Shown here in pieces: positions 32,455 through 43,247 of a stretch of 64,000 nt of DNA. The number at the start of each line of letters is the position of its first letter. Within the stretch, counting starts at the first letter, position 1. The DNA is from Puccinia triticina (taxonomy: Eukaryota > Basidiomycota > Pucciniomycetes > Pucciniales > Pucciniaceae), in NCBI RefSeq assembly GCF_026914185.1, contig NC_070570.1:4216001-4280000 (forward strand). Reading direction: 5' to 3'. The translations under genes were made by a program, and so were the position numbers. The notes beneath the pieces are model-generated. The model was given only the letters and a program-made list of their open reading frames with translations, did no database searches and was not told where the DNA came from.

Positions 32455-33636
32455 GATCAAGTTGAACCACAAAAGTCTGAATCAGAATTAGATGAAGAAG
32501 AAGAGAATCATAAAAACAACCACATGATCCTTGCCATGGACAATGGAAATGGTGCCAATTATGATCCCTTAGTTGACTTTGATTTTGGAGCACATGCTGT
32601 AGAATGTGAGATAAACCAGGACTTCTCCATAGCTGAAATCCAAGCTGAAACTCATCAACCTCAGACCTGGCACAAATCCTGCCAATCTCTCCATATAGAA
32701 GATGCTAGACTGATGAAATGTAAACCTGATAGAGGAAAAGCTCATCTTACTGGAAAAGCTAATCTCACTACTGTCCTCATTGAATCCAGAGAACACTCAT
32801 GTCTTCTTGATAGTGGAGCTTCTTGCTCAATCATCAGCAACAGATTGCTAGATTCCATAATACCAGAATGGGAAAACAAGCTCATGCCAATCAACCATGC
32901 TAAATTCCACAGCTGTAGTGACCAATTACAACCTATGGGCATAATAGAAATGGCTTTTATTTTTCCTCATACTAAAGGTTCAGTAAGAATTCTAGCAGAA
33001 TTTGTGGTGATGAAAAATGCCAGAATCAACTATCTTATACTTGGAAATGATTACTTGTCTCTGTATGGTTTTGATATTGCAAATAGTAAAGAGAGATTCT
33101 TCACCATTGGGAATGAGAATAAGAGGAAGAAATTCAGTTTTAAATCCCATCACCTAGAAAAAATGAGTCCTTCAAATGAAATCTCTGCTGTTAAGAAGTC
33201 CAATCCCCAACTGCAACAATTTATTGCAGAAGGACTTTGTGAAGCCAAGTTCAGTGACAAGCTAACCATTGAGCAAAAAGAGAAGCTGTTTGAAGTCCTC
33301 TACAATAACAACCTTGCCTTCTCTAACACCAATCAGCCCCTTGGTGCCATCAAAGGCCATGAAGTTCACCTCAAGTTGACAACTGAGAGACCCTACCCTC
33401 CTCTGCTCAGGAGACCTCCTTATCCTGCCAGCCCCAAAAGCAGAGAAGCTCTTGAGCAAAATATTGAAGAGCTGGTAAACCTGAACGTTCTGAGGAAAGT
33501 TGGCCATAATGAATTAGTTGAGATCACAACTCCTGTAATCATTGCCTGGCACAATGGAAAGTCCAGAATAGTAGGAGATTTCAGAGCTCTAAAATCCTAT
33601 ACTGCCTCAGACAGGTATCCCATTCCTAAGATCAGT
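32455..33636 (+). pseudogene. Gypsy-2 copy b protease and RT N-terminus
   Basis: Same frame as gag. The acidic linker is followed by an aspartic protease with LLDSGASCSIIS near 32806 and the flap/ILGNDYLSLYG region. RT begins around 33280 (LGAIKGHEVHLKL, then TPVIIAWHNGKSRIVGDFRA and YPIPKIS). The frame is cut after AGT at 33636 by the CACTA-like insertion and resumes at 34863 as ETLNNLAKAKYLTSMDV. Confidence 0.9.
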
Positions 33637-34862
33637 CACTGCAAGAAAAACTCTAGAAACTGCTTGCAGTTGAGATGCAAGATCTCAAGGCAAGCTGTGC
33701 CTCATGCAAGAATCATGCACTGGTTGATTCAATTTCCATGCACATTGCATAATTTATGCAAGAGTGATTCTAAGGTACAAAAAACTGAGTACAGGATCCA
33801 AAATACTGAGTTGGTACCTGTGCAACTTTCCCTTTCATGTGAAAATTCCCCTTTCATGTGAAAATTCCCCTTTCATGTGAAAATTCCCTTTTCATGTGAA
33901 AATTCCCCTTTAATGAGCACATACCCCTTTCATGTGCACATACCCCTTTCATGTGCACATACCCCTTTCATGTGCACATACCCCTTTCATGTGCACATAC
34001 CCCTTTCATGTGCACATACCCCTTTCATGTGCACATATCCCTTTTGTATGTATTCACCCCTTTCATAATGTGTACATAACCCTTTATGTGCACATACCCC
34101 TTTCATGTGCGTGTATCCCTTTCATGTGTAAGTATCCCTTTCATGTGCATGTATCCCTTACATGTACATGTATCCCTTTCATGTGTGTGCATCTCCTTCA
34201 TGCGTGTGTATCCCTTTCATGTGAATGTCTATTCCCTTTCACAATGTGTACATACCCCTTTCATCATGCTTTCATGACCCTTTCATGTTTACATTTCCCC
34301 TTTGAGTTTTTTACATCCTTTTCAACCCTTTCATCATTCAGGTTTACATACCCCTTTGATGTTTACATATCCCTTTCATGTGCAAATACCCCTTACTGCA
34401 CATACCCCTTTCATGCATACATACCCCTTTCACAATTACATACCCCTTTCATGCATTCATACCCCTTTCATCATGTGTATGTATCCCTTCTATGTGTTAA
34501 TACACCTTTTCACATTCCCCTTTCATGTGTACATGTTCCTCTCATATGTACATATCCCTTTCATGTGTACATACCCTTTTTATGTTATTCTTGCTGGATT
34601 CAATGGTACATGGAGTGTTTTCTAAAAGCAAATAAAAGGTTGCTCAGGGGGATGCTCATTTGCAAGGTTGAACATTTGTCTCAGCCTACTGCATGAGCAC
34701 TACAGCATGTAATTAAGCATTGAGATGCCGGGCCCAAACAAGGTACACACTGAAGGTGCACCAGCATGGAATTTGGGTGCTTGACTCCAGCTTGAGCTGA
34801 GGCTTGATTCAAGCTTGCTGCATCTCAACTGCAAGCAGTTTCTAGAGTTTTTCTTGCAGTGA
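33637..34862. mobile_element. CMC-1: non-autonomous CACTA-like element filled with a 19-bp minisatellite
   Basis: 1226 bp with a terminal inverted repeat of about 45 bp starting CACTGCAAGAAAAACTC at both ends and the 3-bp duplication AGT (33634-33636, 34863-34865). CACT(G/A) ends with 3-bp duplications are typical of the CMC (CACTA/EnSpm) superfamily. Removing it with one AGT restores the RT frame. No transposase is present. The centre is a minisatellite. Confidence 0.87.
33822..34590 (+). repeat. 19-bp minisatellite inside CMC-1
   Basis: Starts with about five units of GTGAAAATTCCCCTTTCAT, then about six near-perfect units of GTGCACATACCCCTTTCAT, then progressively degenerate units sharing CCCTTTCATG. 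As 19 is not a multiple of three, all three frames stay open over stretches, giving spurious ORFs of up to 254 codons. Confidence 0.93.
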
Positions 34863-37575
34863 GTGAGACTCTGAACAACCTAGCAAAAGCTAAGTATCTG
34901 ACTAGTATGGATGTACTCAAAGGTTTTCACCAGAATGTTATTGCAGAAGATTCCAGACACCTACTCAGGATTATTCTGCACAAGGGAATCTATGAATACC
35001 TGAGAATGCCCTTTGGGATCAAGAATGCCCCCTCTCATTTCCAGAGAATGATGGAAATTGAGTTCAGAAAATAGATTGATGAGAAGTGGGTCATTACCTA
35101 CATTGATGATATCATCATTATGTCCAACACTTGGGAAGAACACCTCAATAGGATAGACAGGATAATGAAAGTTGTCATCAATATGAACATGAAAATCTCC
35201 CTGAAAAAGTGTAACTTTGGATTTGACCAGATCAAAGCTCTAGGCCATCTTGTTTCTGGAATTGCCATAGGAATAGACCAGAACAAAGTAGCTGCTGTCG
35301 TCCAAAAGCCTGTGCCTAGTAGTAGGAAAGGAATGCAATCCTTTCTTGGTTTTGCTGGTTACTACAGGCAACACATTGAGAAATTTGCAGAGATAGCAAA
35401 ACCTTTAACTGAGATCACAAGGATTGATGTCAAATATGAGATGACTCATCATAGGATAGTAGCCTACAACTTGTTAAAAGAGAAACTGACCACTGCTCCA
35501 TTTCTGCTGTTTCCTGACTGGGCCCATCCTTTTACACTATATGTAGATGCTAGTATGACTAGTTTAGGTGCTGCTCTACATCAAGTCCAAGTCATTGATG
35601 GAGTGAGAAAAGAAGGGCCTATTGTTTTCATATCCAGACAACTGAAGGACAGTGAGACAAAAAATGGTGCTAGTCAACTTGAATGCTTATGTCTGGTTTG
35701 GGCCCTGGAAAAACTCCATTACTACTTGGATGGCAGTGTCTTTCATGTTGTAACAGATTGCACAGCTTTGAGATCACTGCTGAACATGAAGACTCCCAAC
35801 AGACACATGCTCAGGTGGCAGATTGCCATTCAGGAATACAGAGGCAACATGACTGTCATCCACAGAGATGGGAATATTCACAAGAATGCTGATGGACTTA
35901 GCAGATGGGCTTTGCCAAATGATCCTAGTAACCCTGCTTATGACCCAGAAGACAAAGATGATGATAGATTCCCCATCAAGGGCATCCATGTCTCTACTTT
36001 CAAGAATGAGTTCTTTGACTCAGTAAGAGAGGGTTACAAGCAAGATAAAAACACTGCTGTATTGTCTGAACTTTTGTTGAAAGATGCTAAAGATGCCCAG
36101 CTGAAAAATTCTCTACAAGATCCATGGAGAAAGCTATATGATGAAGGAAGGTTCTCTATATTTGATGGCCTCATCTACTTCAGAGAAAAAAACAATTCTT
36201 TCCTAGTCCTAGCTGACAAAGAAAGTATCAACACCATTTTGCATGAATGCCATGACAGTGTCTACTCTGGTCATCTTTCTGAAGACAGGACTTTAGAGAA
36301 AGTAGCTGATACTGCCTGGTGGGCGAATTGGAGACAAGACACTGGTGAATACTGCTCTTCCTGTGATAGATGCCAGAAAGCAAATAAAGCCACTGGCAAG
36401 AGATTTGGACTGCTCATGAAAATTGAAGAACCCTCAAAGCCATGGGATGTGATTAACATGGATTGGGTAACTTTCTTTTCTCCTGGAGGAGCTGCTAGTT
36501 TCAATGCTTGTCTGGTAATAGTAGACAGATACTCTAAGACCCCCATATTTGTACCCTGCTTCAAGGATGACTCTGCCATGGACACTGCTATACTTTTTTG
36601 GAACAGAGTAATGCCCAGAACTGGCATCCCCAGAATCATCATCTCTGACAGAGATCCCTGCAAGTTCACATCTGAATTCTGGACTGGTTTACATAGTATG
36701 CTAGGAACAAAACTCCCCTTCTCCACTGCTTACCACCCCCAGACTGATGGATTAGCTGAGAGAATGATTCAAACACTGGAAGATATGATCAGGAGGTTTT
36801 GTGCATATGGTCTAGAATTCAAAGACAATGATGGATACACTCATGACTGGGTTTCACTCCTACCAATCCTTGAGCTAGCATATTGTACCAGCATACATTC
36901 AACGACTGGGAAACCTCCTGCCATCCTGGAGAAAGGCTGGATCCCAAACCTTCCCAGAAATTTCTAGAAACAAGACTCTGTAGACATTCATCCTACTGCT
37001 CTTGCCTTTGGGAAAATCTTTGAGAAAGCAAGAAAACATGCTGAACAATGCATAACGGAAGCTACCTCTTACAATAAAGAAAGATGGGACAAGACTCACA
37101 AAGAACCATCCTTTAAAGTTGGTGACAAAGTCCTGATATCCACAGCAAACTTCAACAACTTGTCTGGCCCTAAGAAGATGAGAGACTCCTTTACAGGACC
37201 ATTCCTTTTGAAATCTTTACATGGGAAGAATGCTGTAGAAGTGATTCTGACTGAAGAGTTCAGCAGGAAACATCCTACCTTCCCTGTCAGCTTGTAAAAC
37301 CATACAGAGACCCAAATCCAGATAAGTTCCCCTTGAGACAGAAGGTTAAAGTTGTCATTCCCCCCATGGATAAGACCCCTCAGAGTAAATTTATACAGAA
37401 GATTCCCAGAGACAAAAGATTGAGAGTGGAGAACAGAGATGATATGATGTACTTGGCTAGATACAAAGGCATGAGTGCTGATCATGATGAATGGCTCCTT
37501 GAGAAGGACATTCCAGACTCTGCTATCCTTCTTAGGAAATTCAGAAGTGAGAAGAGGTCTACCCCTGTGGTTTAA
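34863..37575 (+). pseudogene. Gypsy-2 copy b RT, RNase H, integrase and chromodomain
   Basis: RT resumes after CMC-1, with LRMPFGIKNAPSHFQ, a TAG at about 35072-35074 (CAG expected), and the intact catalytic YIDDIIIM. RNase H has [14 protein letters not shown]. Integrase zinc region is [11 protein letters not shown] ... CDRCQKAN; catalytic residues are D in NMDWVTF, D in SDRDPCKF and E in [14 protein letters not shown] near 36965 and a 1-base frameshift near 37285 follow. The C-terminus YLARYKGMSADHDEWLLEKD is a chromodomain, which in chromoviruses guides integration to heterochromatin by binding methylated histone H3. Stop at 37575. Confidence 0.9.
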
Positions 37576-37600
37576 TTTCTTACGGAAATCCAACCCTTTT

Positions 37601-37612
37601 GGTGGTAGGGAA
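37601..37612 (+). promoter_or_regulatory. Gypsy-2 polypurine tract
   Basis: GGTGGTAGGGAA directly before the LTR start TGTCAGCC. Confidence 0.75.
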
Positions 37613-38798
37613 TGTCAGCCTTAGAGTCAACTCAGCTGACCTAAAGTCTGCCTTTTTATACTTACTACATATGAATTACTTCATATATTTTTCATCTTAT
37701 GAGATAACCTTGTTTTGACTTCATATTAGGGGGGTTCACAATACAATAAAAATAAAAATTTAGAGCCAATTTTAAGGCCTTTACAGAATCTTTTTTAAAA
37801 AATGAAGAACACCCTTGGATTGCCAGGGGACACCTAATCCTGTACATCCTGCCATATTTTTAAAAAGTTGTTGATAAAGGCCTTAAAATTGACTCTAAAG
37901 TCTTATTTTTATCCTATTGTGAACCCCCCTATTCTTTTTCCTCATGCAATTTTAACCCTAGTTACAACTTACCAATTCTTTGTAACTACACTCCTTCCCT
38001 GAGTTATTGAGTTGTGGCGCGCATGCGCAGTTGTGACGTGTCAGCGCTACCAGGCGCGCCAAACCACATGTACATATGTAAATTACATAAGCAAACTGTG
38101 AAATTTTTTGTAGTCTGGATCCCCCTTGCCTGAGGCGGATACACAGACTTCAGCACACCAGAACCACAACCCAGATAACCCCAGGATCACCACCAAAGAG
38201 TTTACAACACTCCCAGTATACCTACCGTCACAGGCGCCTAGGATATTGACAGTAAGTAACTTCTTTCACTGAACCTTGTTTATCTCAGAGGTACAACTAT
38301 GTGTCTTGCTTGATCTGTTCTTTTCTGCTGGCCTTTGCCTATTCTTGATCACAGGGCTGCCCCTCCATATCTGCTGGCCTTTGCCTCTACTTGACCACAG
38401 GGCTGTCCCTCCACATCTGCATTCTTTTTCCGTGGTTTTTGCAAGAAACAAACCACATAGGTTTCCCTTTAAAGAACCTTGAATATCCAGAAGGAAGCTA
38501 AAAAATTGTGGCTGGATTAAACTTATCTAATCCAGGATCCCTCCACGTTTCTTTGGTGAGAGGAGGCTGTAGCACTCTCTAGCACAGCTTGGCAGCACTC
38601 TTCTGAAGAGTTAGCATTGCCAGTGGACGTGCATTCCTACCAGAATAACCTTGAATATCTGCTTATCTTGATCCTGCTCAGTTTCTCTCTCTCTTTCTCT
38701 CTCTCTTTTATATTTGCATTTTCTTTATCCAAAGAAATCCAAATATTTCCCCCCTTCTTTCTTGTGTCCTGTTGTCACTATAGAGACTCAGGCTCACA
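37613..38798 (+). repeat. Gypsy-2 copy b 3' LTR
   Basis: 1186 bp, TGTCAGCCTTAGAG...CAGGCTCACA. It is longer than the related 836-bp solo LTR (57652-58487) mainly because of a 201-bp MITE and a 46-bp tandem duplication (38324-38369 and 38370-38415, TCTGCTGGCCTTTGCC...). The downstream end is CT-rich. Confidence 0.87.
37729..37929. mobile_element. TA-flanked MITE inside the Gypsy-2 LTR
   Basis: 201 bp, GGGGGGTTCACAATA at one end and its complement at the other, with inverted arms of about 50-60 bp (including TTTTAAGGCCTTTA). Flanked by TA (37727-37728, 37930-37931). The solo LTR at 57652 lacks it. TA duplication fits the Tc1/mariner group; no coding capacity. Confidence 0.85.
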
Positions 38799-39811
38799 GT
38801 ATTGGCTGCCCAAATTGAAACATGCCCCAAACATTTGTTCTGTTTTGGGTTTTGGTGGAACAAGTCTCAATTTTTCCTTGGATACATGTAATGTAACAGG
38901 GGAAAAATACTGTTTTTTTAGTTTTGATTTTTGACTTTTGTTGAAACCGCTGTTTTTGGTCCAGTTCCAGTACAGAACCTGAATGTGCTATGTACCAAAG
39001 TTAAAAAAAACTGCATTTGGTGCACAGCAGATGTTTCACCATTTCAGACTGTAGCTCTCACATATGATTATTGCAGGCTGGAATGGGCTACAAGACTTCA
39101 AACAGAAGAAAAATGTGTTTTTGGTGGCACGTGTAATGATAGTTTGAAGCAGTATTTTCTTAGGTTGTGGCAACAAAGATGATGTTGGTCCAGTTCCATG
39201 TCCAGACTGAAGTCTACGGTGGGTTACCAACTCCAAAAAAAAAAAAAAAAAAAAACAAGTATACTGCTGTATGGGGGAATGGCTGATATCATACCCAGGA
39301 AGCCACATACTCTTCCACGTTTCACAAATTCCCACGATGTCTATTTAAGTGCAACCTCTTTCAAAAACTCACCATTTCCCTTCCAGCTTCAAACAAGAAT
39401 AAATCTTTCATGAAAAAATAAATAATAAAAATCCTCTGGGAAGAATAAAGATAACTCTAACCTTAGTAATATTTAGAAAATATTTCATTTCCACACCTTA
39501 CTTGCTTGTCACCACCATCTGAGCCTGATTCATCTTTGGGTAAGTTCTAAATAAAATTTAAAAACATTTCTCAAAACCTTACTGTCTCCTGAGAGCAGAT
39601 TCTTATCTCCTTGGCTAGCATTTCCTTTTTTTACCATACTACTTTAATTCTAGGTTTATTTCACCACCACTCAAAACTACTGGGACCCAAACTTACATAC
39701 CAAGTAAGTCCATTGCAAATTCTACATCATCAAATGGCTGTTGCACTGATATATTTAATATGCACATAATTTTATATCCCCCAGAAGTTTTTTCCAACTA
39801 CAAGAGAGATC
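38799..39811 (+). other. Intergenic, AT-rich, no recognised feature
   Basis: Starts right after the Gypsy-2 LTR. No transposon ends or conserved coding seen. It contains an A-rich run of about 20 bases near 39236-39256, a GTAAGT at 39540 and pyrimidine-rich AG sites that could be leader introns of the next gene, but this is not supported further. Confidence 0.4.
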
Positions 39812-40648
39812 ATGTTTTCACAATTGATGGTTTTTGTGCTGATTTGCAACATAAGCCATGTCTGGGGGGGCAAACAATTTCAGTATATGATGGTAGACCC
39901 TTCAACAGAATATATAAAAGTTCAATACACAACAACCAGACCATCCTTCAGAAGTGAAGATATAAGAACCAGAAGGTTGGACCTGAAAGAAGTATGTGGT
40001 GCCTTAGAAAAAAAAACAGGTGGAAAGAAAGCTTCAGAGAAACTGAAAGCCATTGCCCAAGGTAAATGGGCGGGTCAAACACATTTGATTGTGGATTACA
40101 AAGCTGAGGACTTTGGAAGACATTGGAAGTCATTCAATTCACAATATATAATAAGTCATGCAAATGAAAAAATAGCAAAGCTGATCAATGAAGTTTGTAC
40201 TAAGCAACTCAACACCCAACCATCCATCATTATTATTCCTTCAAAGGATTTTGTACACATTCAACATCCAGTGGCCACCCCAAAATCTAAAACAGGAAGC
40301 TACATCATACACAAAGGTGTTCAAACCCAAGAGTTACTGTCTGCATTGGAACAAATACCACATGCTCATGAAGCGTTTAAGAAGGGAGTTTGTTTGAACT
40401 CAGATGAAGCCAGTCTTTCAGTTGAAGATGAATTAAGCAAAGCAATGTCACACTTAGAATTAGATGGAATGCGTTGGTCACATCAAGACATCTCAATGAA
40501 ATTGGTTGAGATGGATCAAAAAGAGTCAAAAATGGTCCGAGAAGCATTTTTTCAGCAAGTGGGAAGTCTTCCTCAACTCCCTGTGTACATAGGCCACAAA
40601 ATTAAAGGTCTTGCACATTCATGCAAATTCACATTCCCCATACCCTAA
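39812..40648 (+). CDS. Hypothetical secreted protein, candidate single-copy host gene
   Basis: A 278-codon intact ORF with no match to any transposon family I know. The N-terminus MFSQLMVFVLICNISHVWGG has a short hydrophobic core ending in small residues, like a cleavable signal peptide with cleavage near residue 19-20. No further membrane segment is visible. The mature part is hydrophilic, Lys/His/Ser-rich, with few Cys (about 4). Motif-like stretches are GQTHLIVDYKAEDFGRHWKS, PSIIIIPSKDFVHIQHP and LSVEDELSKAMSHLELDG. The ATG at 39812 is chosen because it alone gives the hydrophobic leader. In a plant-pathogenic rust such proteins are often effector candidates, but nothing here shows that function. 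It may also be a captured or lineage-specific gene of unknown role. Confidence 0.6.
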   Translation: MFSQLMVFVLICNISHVWGGKQFQYMMVDPSTEYIKVQYTTTRPSFRSEDIRTRRLDLKEVCGALEKKTGGKKASEKLKAIAQGKWAGQTHLIVDYKAEDFGRHWKSFNSQYIISHANEKIAKLINEVCTKQLNTQPSIIIIPSKDFVHIQHPVATPKSKTGSYIIHKGVQTQELLSALEQIPHAHEAFKKGVCLNSDEASLSVEDELSKAMSHLELDGMRWSHQDISMKLVEMDQKESKMVREAFFQQVGSLPQLPVYIGHKIKGLAHSCKFTFPIP

Positions 40649-41130
40649 TTTCATATCTTGAAATCAAGGCTAATTACTCTTGGCCAATATTTTCTTACAT
40701 CACCAAGAAGATATCAAGCCTATGTTTTCATGATTTGATTCTTATCTGCAGAACCTGAGTGGCTGATATTGAAATTTTCTCTTTTTAAGGTCATGCTCAA
40801 AAAATGATTTCTTCTTGTCAGCTTAAAATTATTGCAATTTCACTTGTCCTTGATCTCCTTTTTTTCTTCTTCTTTCACACCCCTGTCAATGTTTTTTTGT
40901 CTGTCTGCTATGCATGTGTTTTCTTTTTCCTATTCAGTATGCCTCATTACCTTGCCCACAAGCTCAGCATATTTTATCTAGTCTATTTAAAACATGTTAG
41001 ATACAATGTGTCAGCCCATCAGTAACTGTGAGCCTGCCTCTTGCAAGCTCACAAGAACATTCACAGTAGTGTCAGATTCCCATCTCTGACAGAGTACTTG
41101 GCCTCAACTTCCCATACTCTCCTATAGAGA
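40649..41130 (+). other. 3' flank of the candidate gene
   Basis: AT-rich with no recognised element. A 73-codon ORF (40804-41025) is Phe/Leu-rich because of T-rich DNA and has no other support. Confidence 0.4.
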
Positions 41131-41134
41131 ATGA

Positions 41135-41165
41135 CTAGAGGCCAAGGCGGCTACACCGCTGCAGG
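41135..41165 (-). other. Helitron-like 3' terminus
   Basis: On the minus strand GCAGCGGTGTAGCCGCC is followed by TTGGCCT and CTAG, then T. A GC-rich hairpin (GCGG/CCGC) some 8-10 bases before a terminal CTRR, with insertion before T, is the classical Helitron 3' end. Three sequences with the same core lie at 54-55.5 kb. The element body would lie to the right (minus strand); the 5' TC end was not found. Confidence 0.6.
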
Positions 41166-41549
41166 GGAAACAACTTCACATGAAAACCTACCCCAAACAG
41201 TTTCCTCAACAAAAGGCTGGTACCCTGAGAAAATTACATGCCTTCAGTTCAAGGATTCATCCCAAACAATTGCAGCCTCCAAAATCACACTTTCAATTTT
41301 TATGTCAAGAGTGTTGCCTCAGCCAACAATACTGGATTTCTGAACTTTCATTAATTGCAAAGTATGATTCTTTTAAGATAATTTAAACCACACTTCTCAT
41401 CTCAATTGAATTCATGTTTTGGATTACAGAAATCCACACAAAACTTCAGAGACAGATAAACACAAAATGTCAGAGACCATATCAAAGTATCTTTATCACT
41501 TGGAAAATAGTAAGTCTTGCAAGACCATACAGCCTGAGAGTATTTCTGC

Positions 41550-42346
41550 GTTATTATTTGAGACGATTGCTTGGGGCTTGGCGGCGCGGCGGGCCTGGCC
41601 AACCCTGCACATGGTCTTGCGGCGACGGACGCCGGAGGGCTCCCGGGCGAGCTCGGCGGGGGGCAAGCAGTAGCGCTTTGTTTGCTAACTGGGCTGCCAT
41701 CTGGTGCTGCTGGGCCAGCCAAGCGGGCCCACGCCGTCGGTGTCGGAAGAAGCGGGGAAGAGCACACTGGCCTCGGAAGCGGACGCGTGGAGGCCGGTCT
41801 GCCAGGCCGGCTGGCCATAGCCCTCCGTCTTGGTGTACTGCTGCTGGCTGGCCGCTCGGCTGGCACCCGCGGCGGAGGGCGCGAAGTTGGTCGCATGCTG
41901 GTAGGCTTGCTGCTCGGCCGGCGGCATCGAGAAGCTCCGGAACTCGCCCAGGGCGGGCTGCTGCTCGGCCAGCAGCGGGTACGCAGGGGTCGGTTCCACC
42001 AGACTGGCGAAGCTGTGGTAGGGGTTGAAGGACGAGTGGCTGGGCGGATAGACCAGCGGCTGGCAGTCCAGCGTCGCGCTCCCGCCATACGCCGAGCCAT
42101 ACACCGTCCCCCCGCCATACGCGCCTGCTGATTTCTGCTGGGAGACTGCCCCTCCTCCCGCAGACCAGTCAATCTGCTCATACCCCCCTGCCGGAAACTG
42201 GGCAGGCTCGTGCCGGAAGAACTCGCGCGAGGTGTGTCCGGCGAAGGGAGTGGACGAGCCCGGGCGGAGGTAGGGCTTGGCCCTCGCGCCGGGCACCGAG
42301 CAAGGCGTGGCGTGGGGCGGTCTTGGGTGGTGTTTCGCCAGGGCAA
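41550..42346 (-). pseudogene. GC-rich coding-like fragment, unidentified
   Basis: Far more GC-rich than its surroundings. The frame 42296-41685 reads a Ser/Ala/Gln/Tyr/Pro-rich protein (QIDWSAGGGAVSQQKSAGAY, LVYPPSHSSFNPYHSFASLV, FAPSAAGASRAASQQQYTK). A second minus-strand frame (42346-41402) is also open, and a third looks coding-like past 41700, so frameshifts are likely. Composition resembles a disordered region of a transcription regulator, but no domain is visible. Its position beside a Helitron-like 3' end suggests a captured host-gene fragment. Confidence 0.4.
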
Positions 42347-42359
42347 TGGGCAGGCGTGG

Positions 42360-42705
42360 TATCAGTAGCGTCCCCGTGGCAGTTACGTGTTGGCGAGGCG
42401 TGGTGCGGTGGTGCTGGTGGGTATATAAGGGGAGGGAAGTGGGACCATTGATCCGCAGGGGATTCGGTTTCGTCCGCCCCTTCCCTGGGAGCCCCCTAGC
42501 TGCTTGGTTAGGCCCTCCCTGGACAGCTTACCAACCGGCCCACTTTTGCTTGTTGCTCCGGCACAGCTGGAGGGTCATCCATAGGGCCTTTGGGTCTTCG
42601 GGGATATTCAACGTGCCAAGTGAGATTAAGGGGCAAGTTTGGCCCCTTTTTGTGAGAAAAAAACACCCCAAAACTTAGATCTACAGATCTAGAATTCTGT
42701 GGATT
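42360..42705 (+). repeat. Long repeat Z, copy 1
   Basis: About 90% similar by eye to 51335-51720 in reverse orientation. It includes GGCAGTTACG, a TATATAA box at 42422, GATCCGCAGGGGATT, GGGAGCCCCCTA and the end AATTCTGTGGATTTA. The conserved TATA box suggests a promoter or LTR-like role. No ORF. Confidence 0.8.
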
Positions 42706-42860
42706 TAACGAAGTGGGATGAAATGGACCCGGGTACTGGTTGCACTGCCGGTACCCGCTTGATTTTTGCCAAAAATAGGCACCCAGCACCGCACCTGCCA
42801 CCGCTGGGCGGGTACCGTGGGTCTTTTTGGTGGGTACCATGGGTACCAACCTTTTTTTTT
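42706..42860 (+). repeat. hAT-related subterminal remnant
   Basis: GGTACC-rich sequence alignable with the left end of hAT-1 (21215-21310): TTTTTGCCAAAAATAGGCACC versus TTTTTGACCAAAAGTCAACACC, then ACCGCACCTG and CTGGGCGGGTA in both. It lacks the corresponding sequence in the other long-repeat copy, so it probably inserted there. No coding. Confidence 0.6.
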
Positions 42861-42944
42861 TTTCCAAATCACTCTTGCAAGTCCCATAGGACTTTCAAAT
42901 TAAATAAAAAAAACTTCAAATTAAATAAAAAAAAACATTTAAAA

Positions 42945-43247
42945 CAACGGACCTACTTTGCGCAGCAGCAAAAAACTCTTTGCGCACAGAATCGACCGTC
43001 CCCCGACGTCGATCCCGCTGTGCGTGCAAGCGGAGAAATACTTTGCGCACAGCGACTTCCCCCGAAAGAAGGAGGGGATTTTTCCCATAATTTTTTTGAT
43101 GGATCAAAAGAGGGGGTCTTAACTGCCCTCTCCAAAAAATATTGGATTTTTTGGAGGTGTCCTTGTCATGTAAAAAAAAAATCATAATATTAATCCAAAA
43201 AAAGGCACCCGCTACCCCGATAACCCACCCCGGGGACTTTTCACTGC
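42945..43247 (+). repeat. Long repeat Y, copy 1
   Basis: Matches 50780-51085 in reverse orientation (GGACCTACTT, GCGCAGCAGC, CGACGTCG, TTTTGATGGATCAAAAGA, TTTTTTGGAGG, AACCCACCCC). It is interrupted at 43248 by Gypsy-3 and resumes at 47405 with the segment CAGCCCCTCGAAAAGAAAGT, whose counterpart is 50700-50780. Confidence 0.8.

Larger units (their letters stand above)
24885..38798 (+). mobile_element. Gypsy-2 copy b: chromodomain Ty3/Gypsy element, 5' truncated, multiply invaded
   Basis: Order on the plus strand: gag from the ACAGGAGGCGTCC point, gag continuation, protease, RT, RNase H, integrase, chromodomain, polypurine tract, 3' LTR. The 5' LTR and start of gag are missing at the hAT-1 border. 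Later insertions are YR-1 (25937-31022), a CACTA-like element (33637-34862) and a small MITE in the LTR (37729-37929). Each empty site can be read from the uninterrupted coding frame, copy a, or the related solo LTR at 57652. Confidence 0.93.

Noticed and set aside
33932..34696. 254-codon ORF rich in Pro-Phe-His repeats
   Set aside because: It is the 19-bp minisatellite of CMC-1 read through; all three frames are open for the same reason.
41571..42131. Plus-strand ORF of 186 codons in the GC-rich fragment
   Set aside because: GC-rich DNA lacks stops in several frames; its Gly/Arg/Ala composition looks like an antisense shadow of the minus-strand frame.
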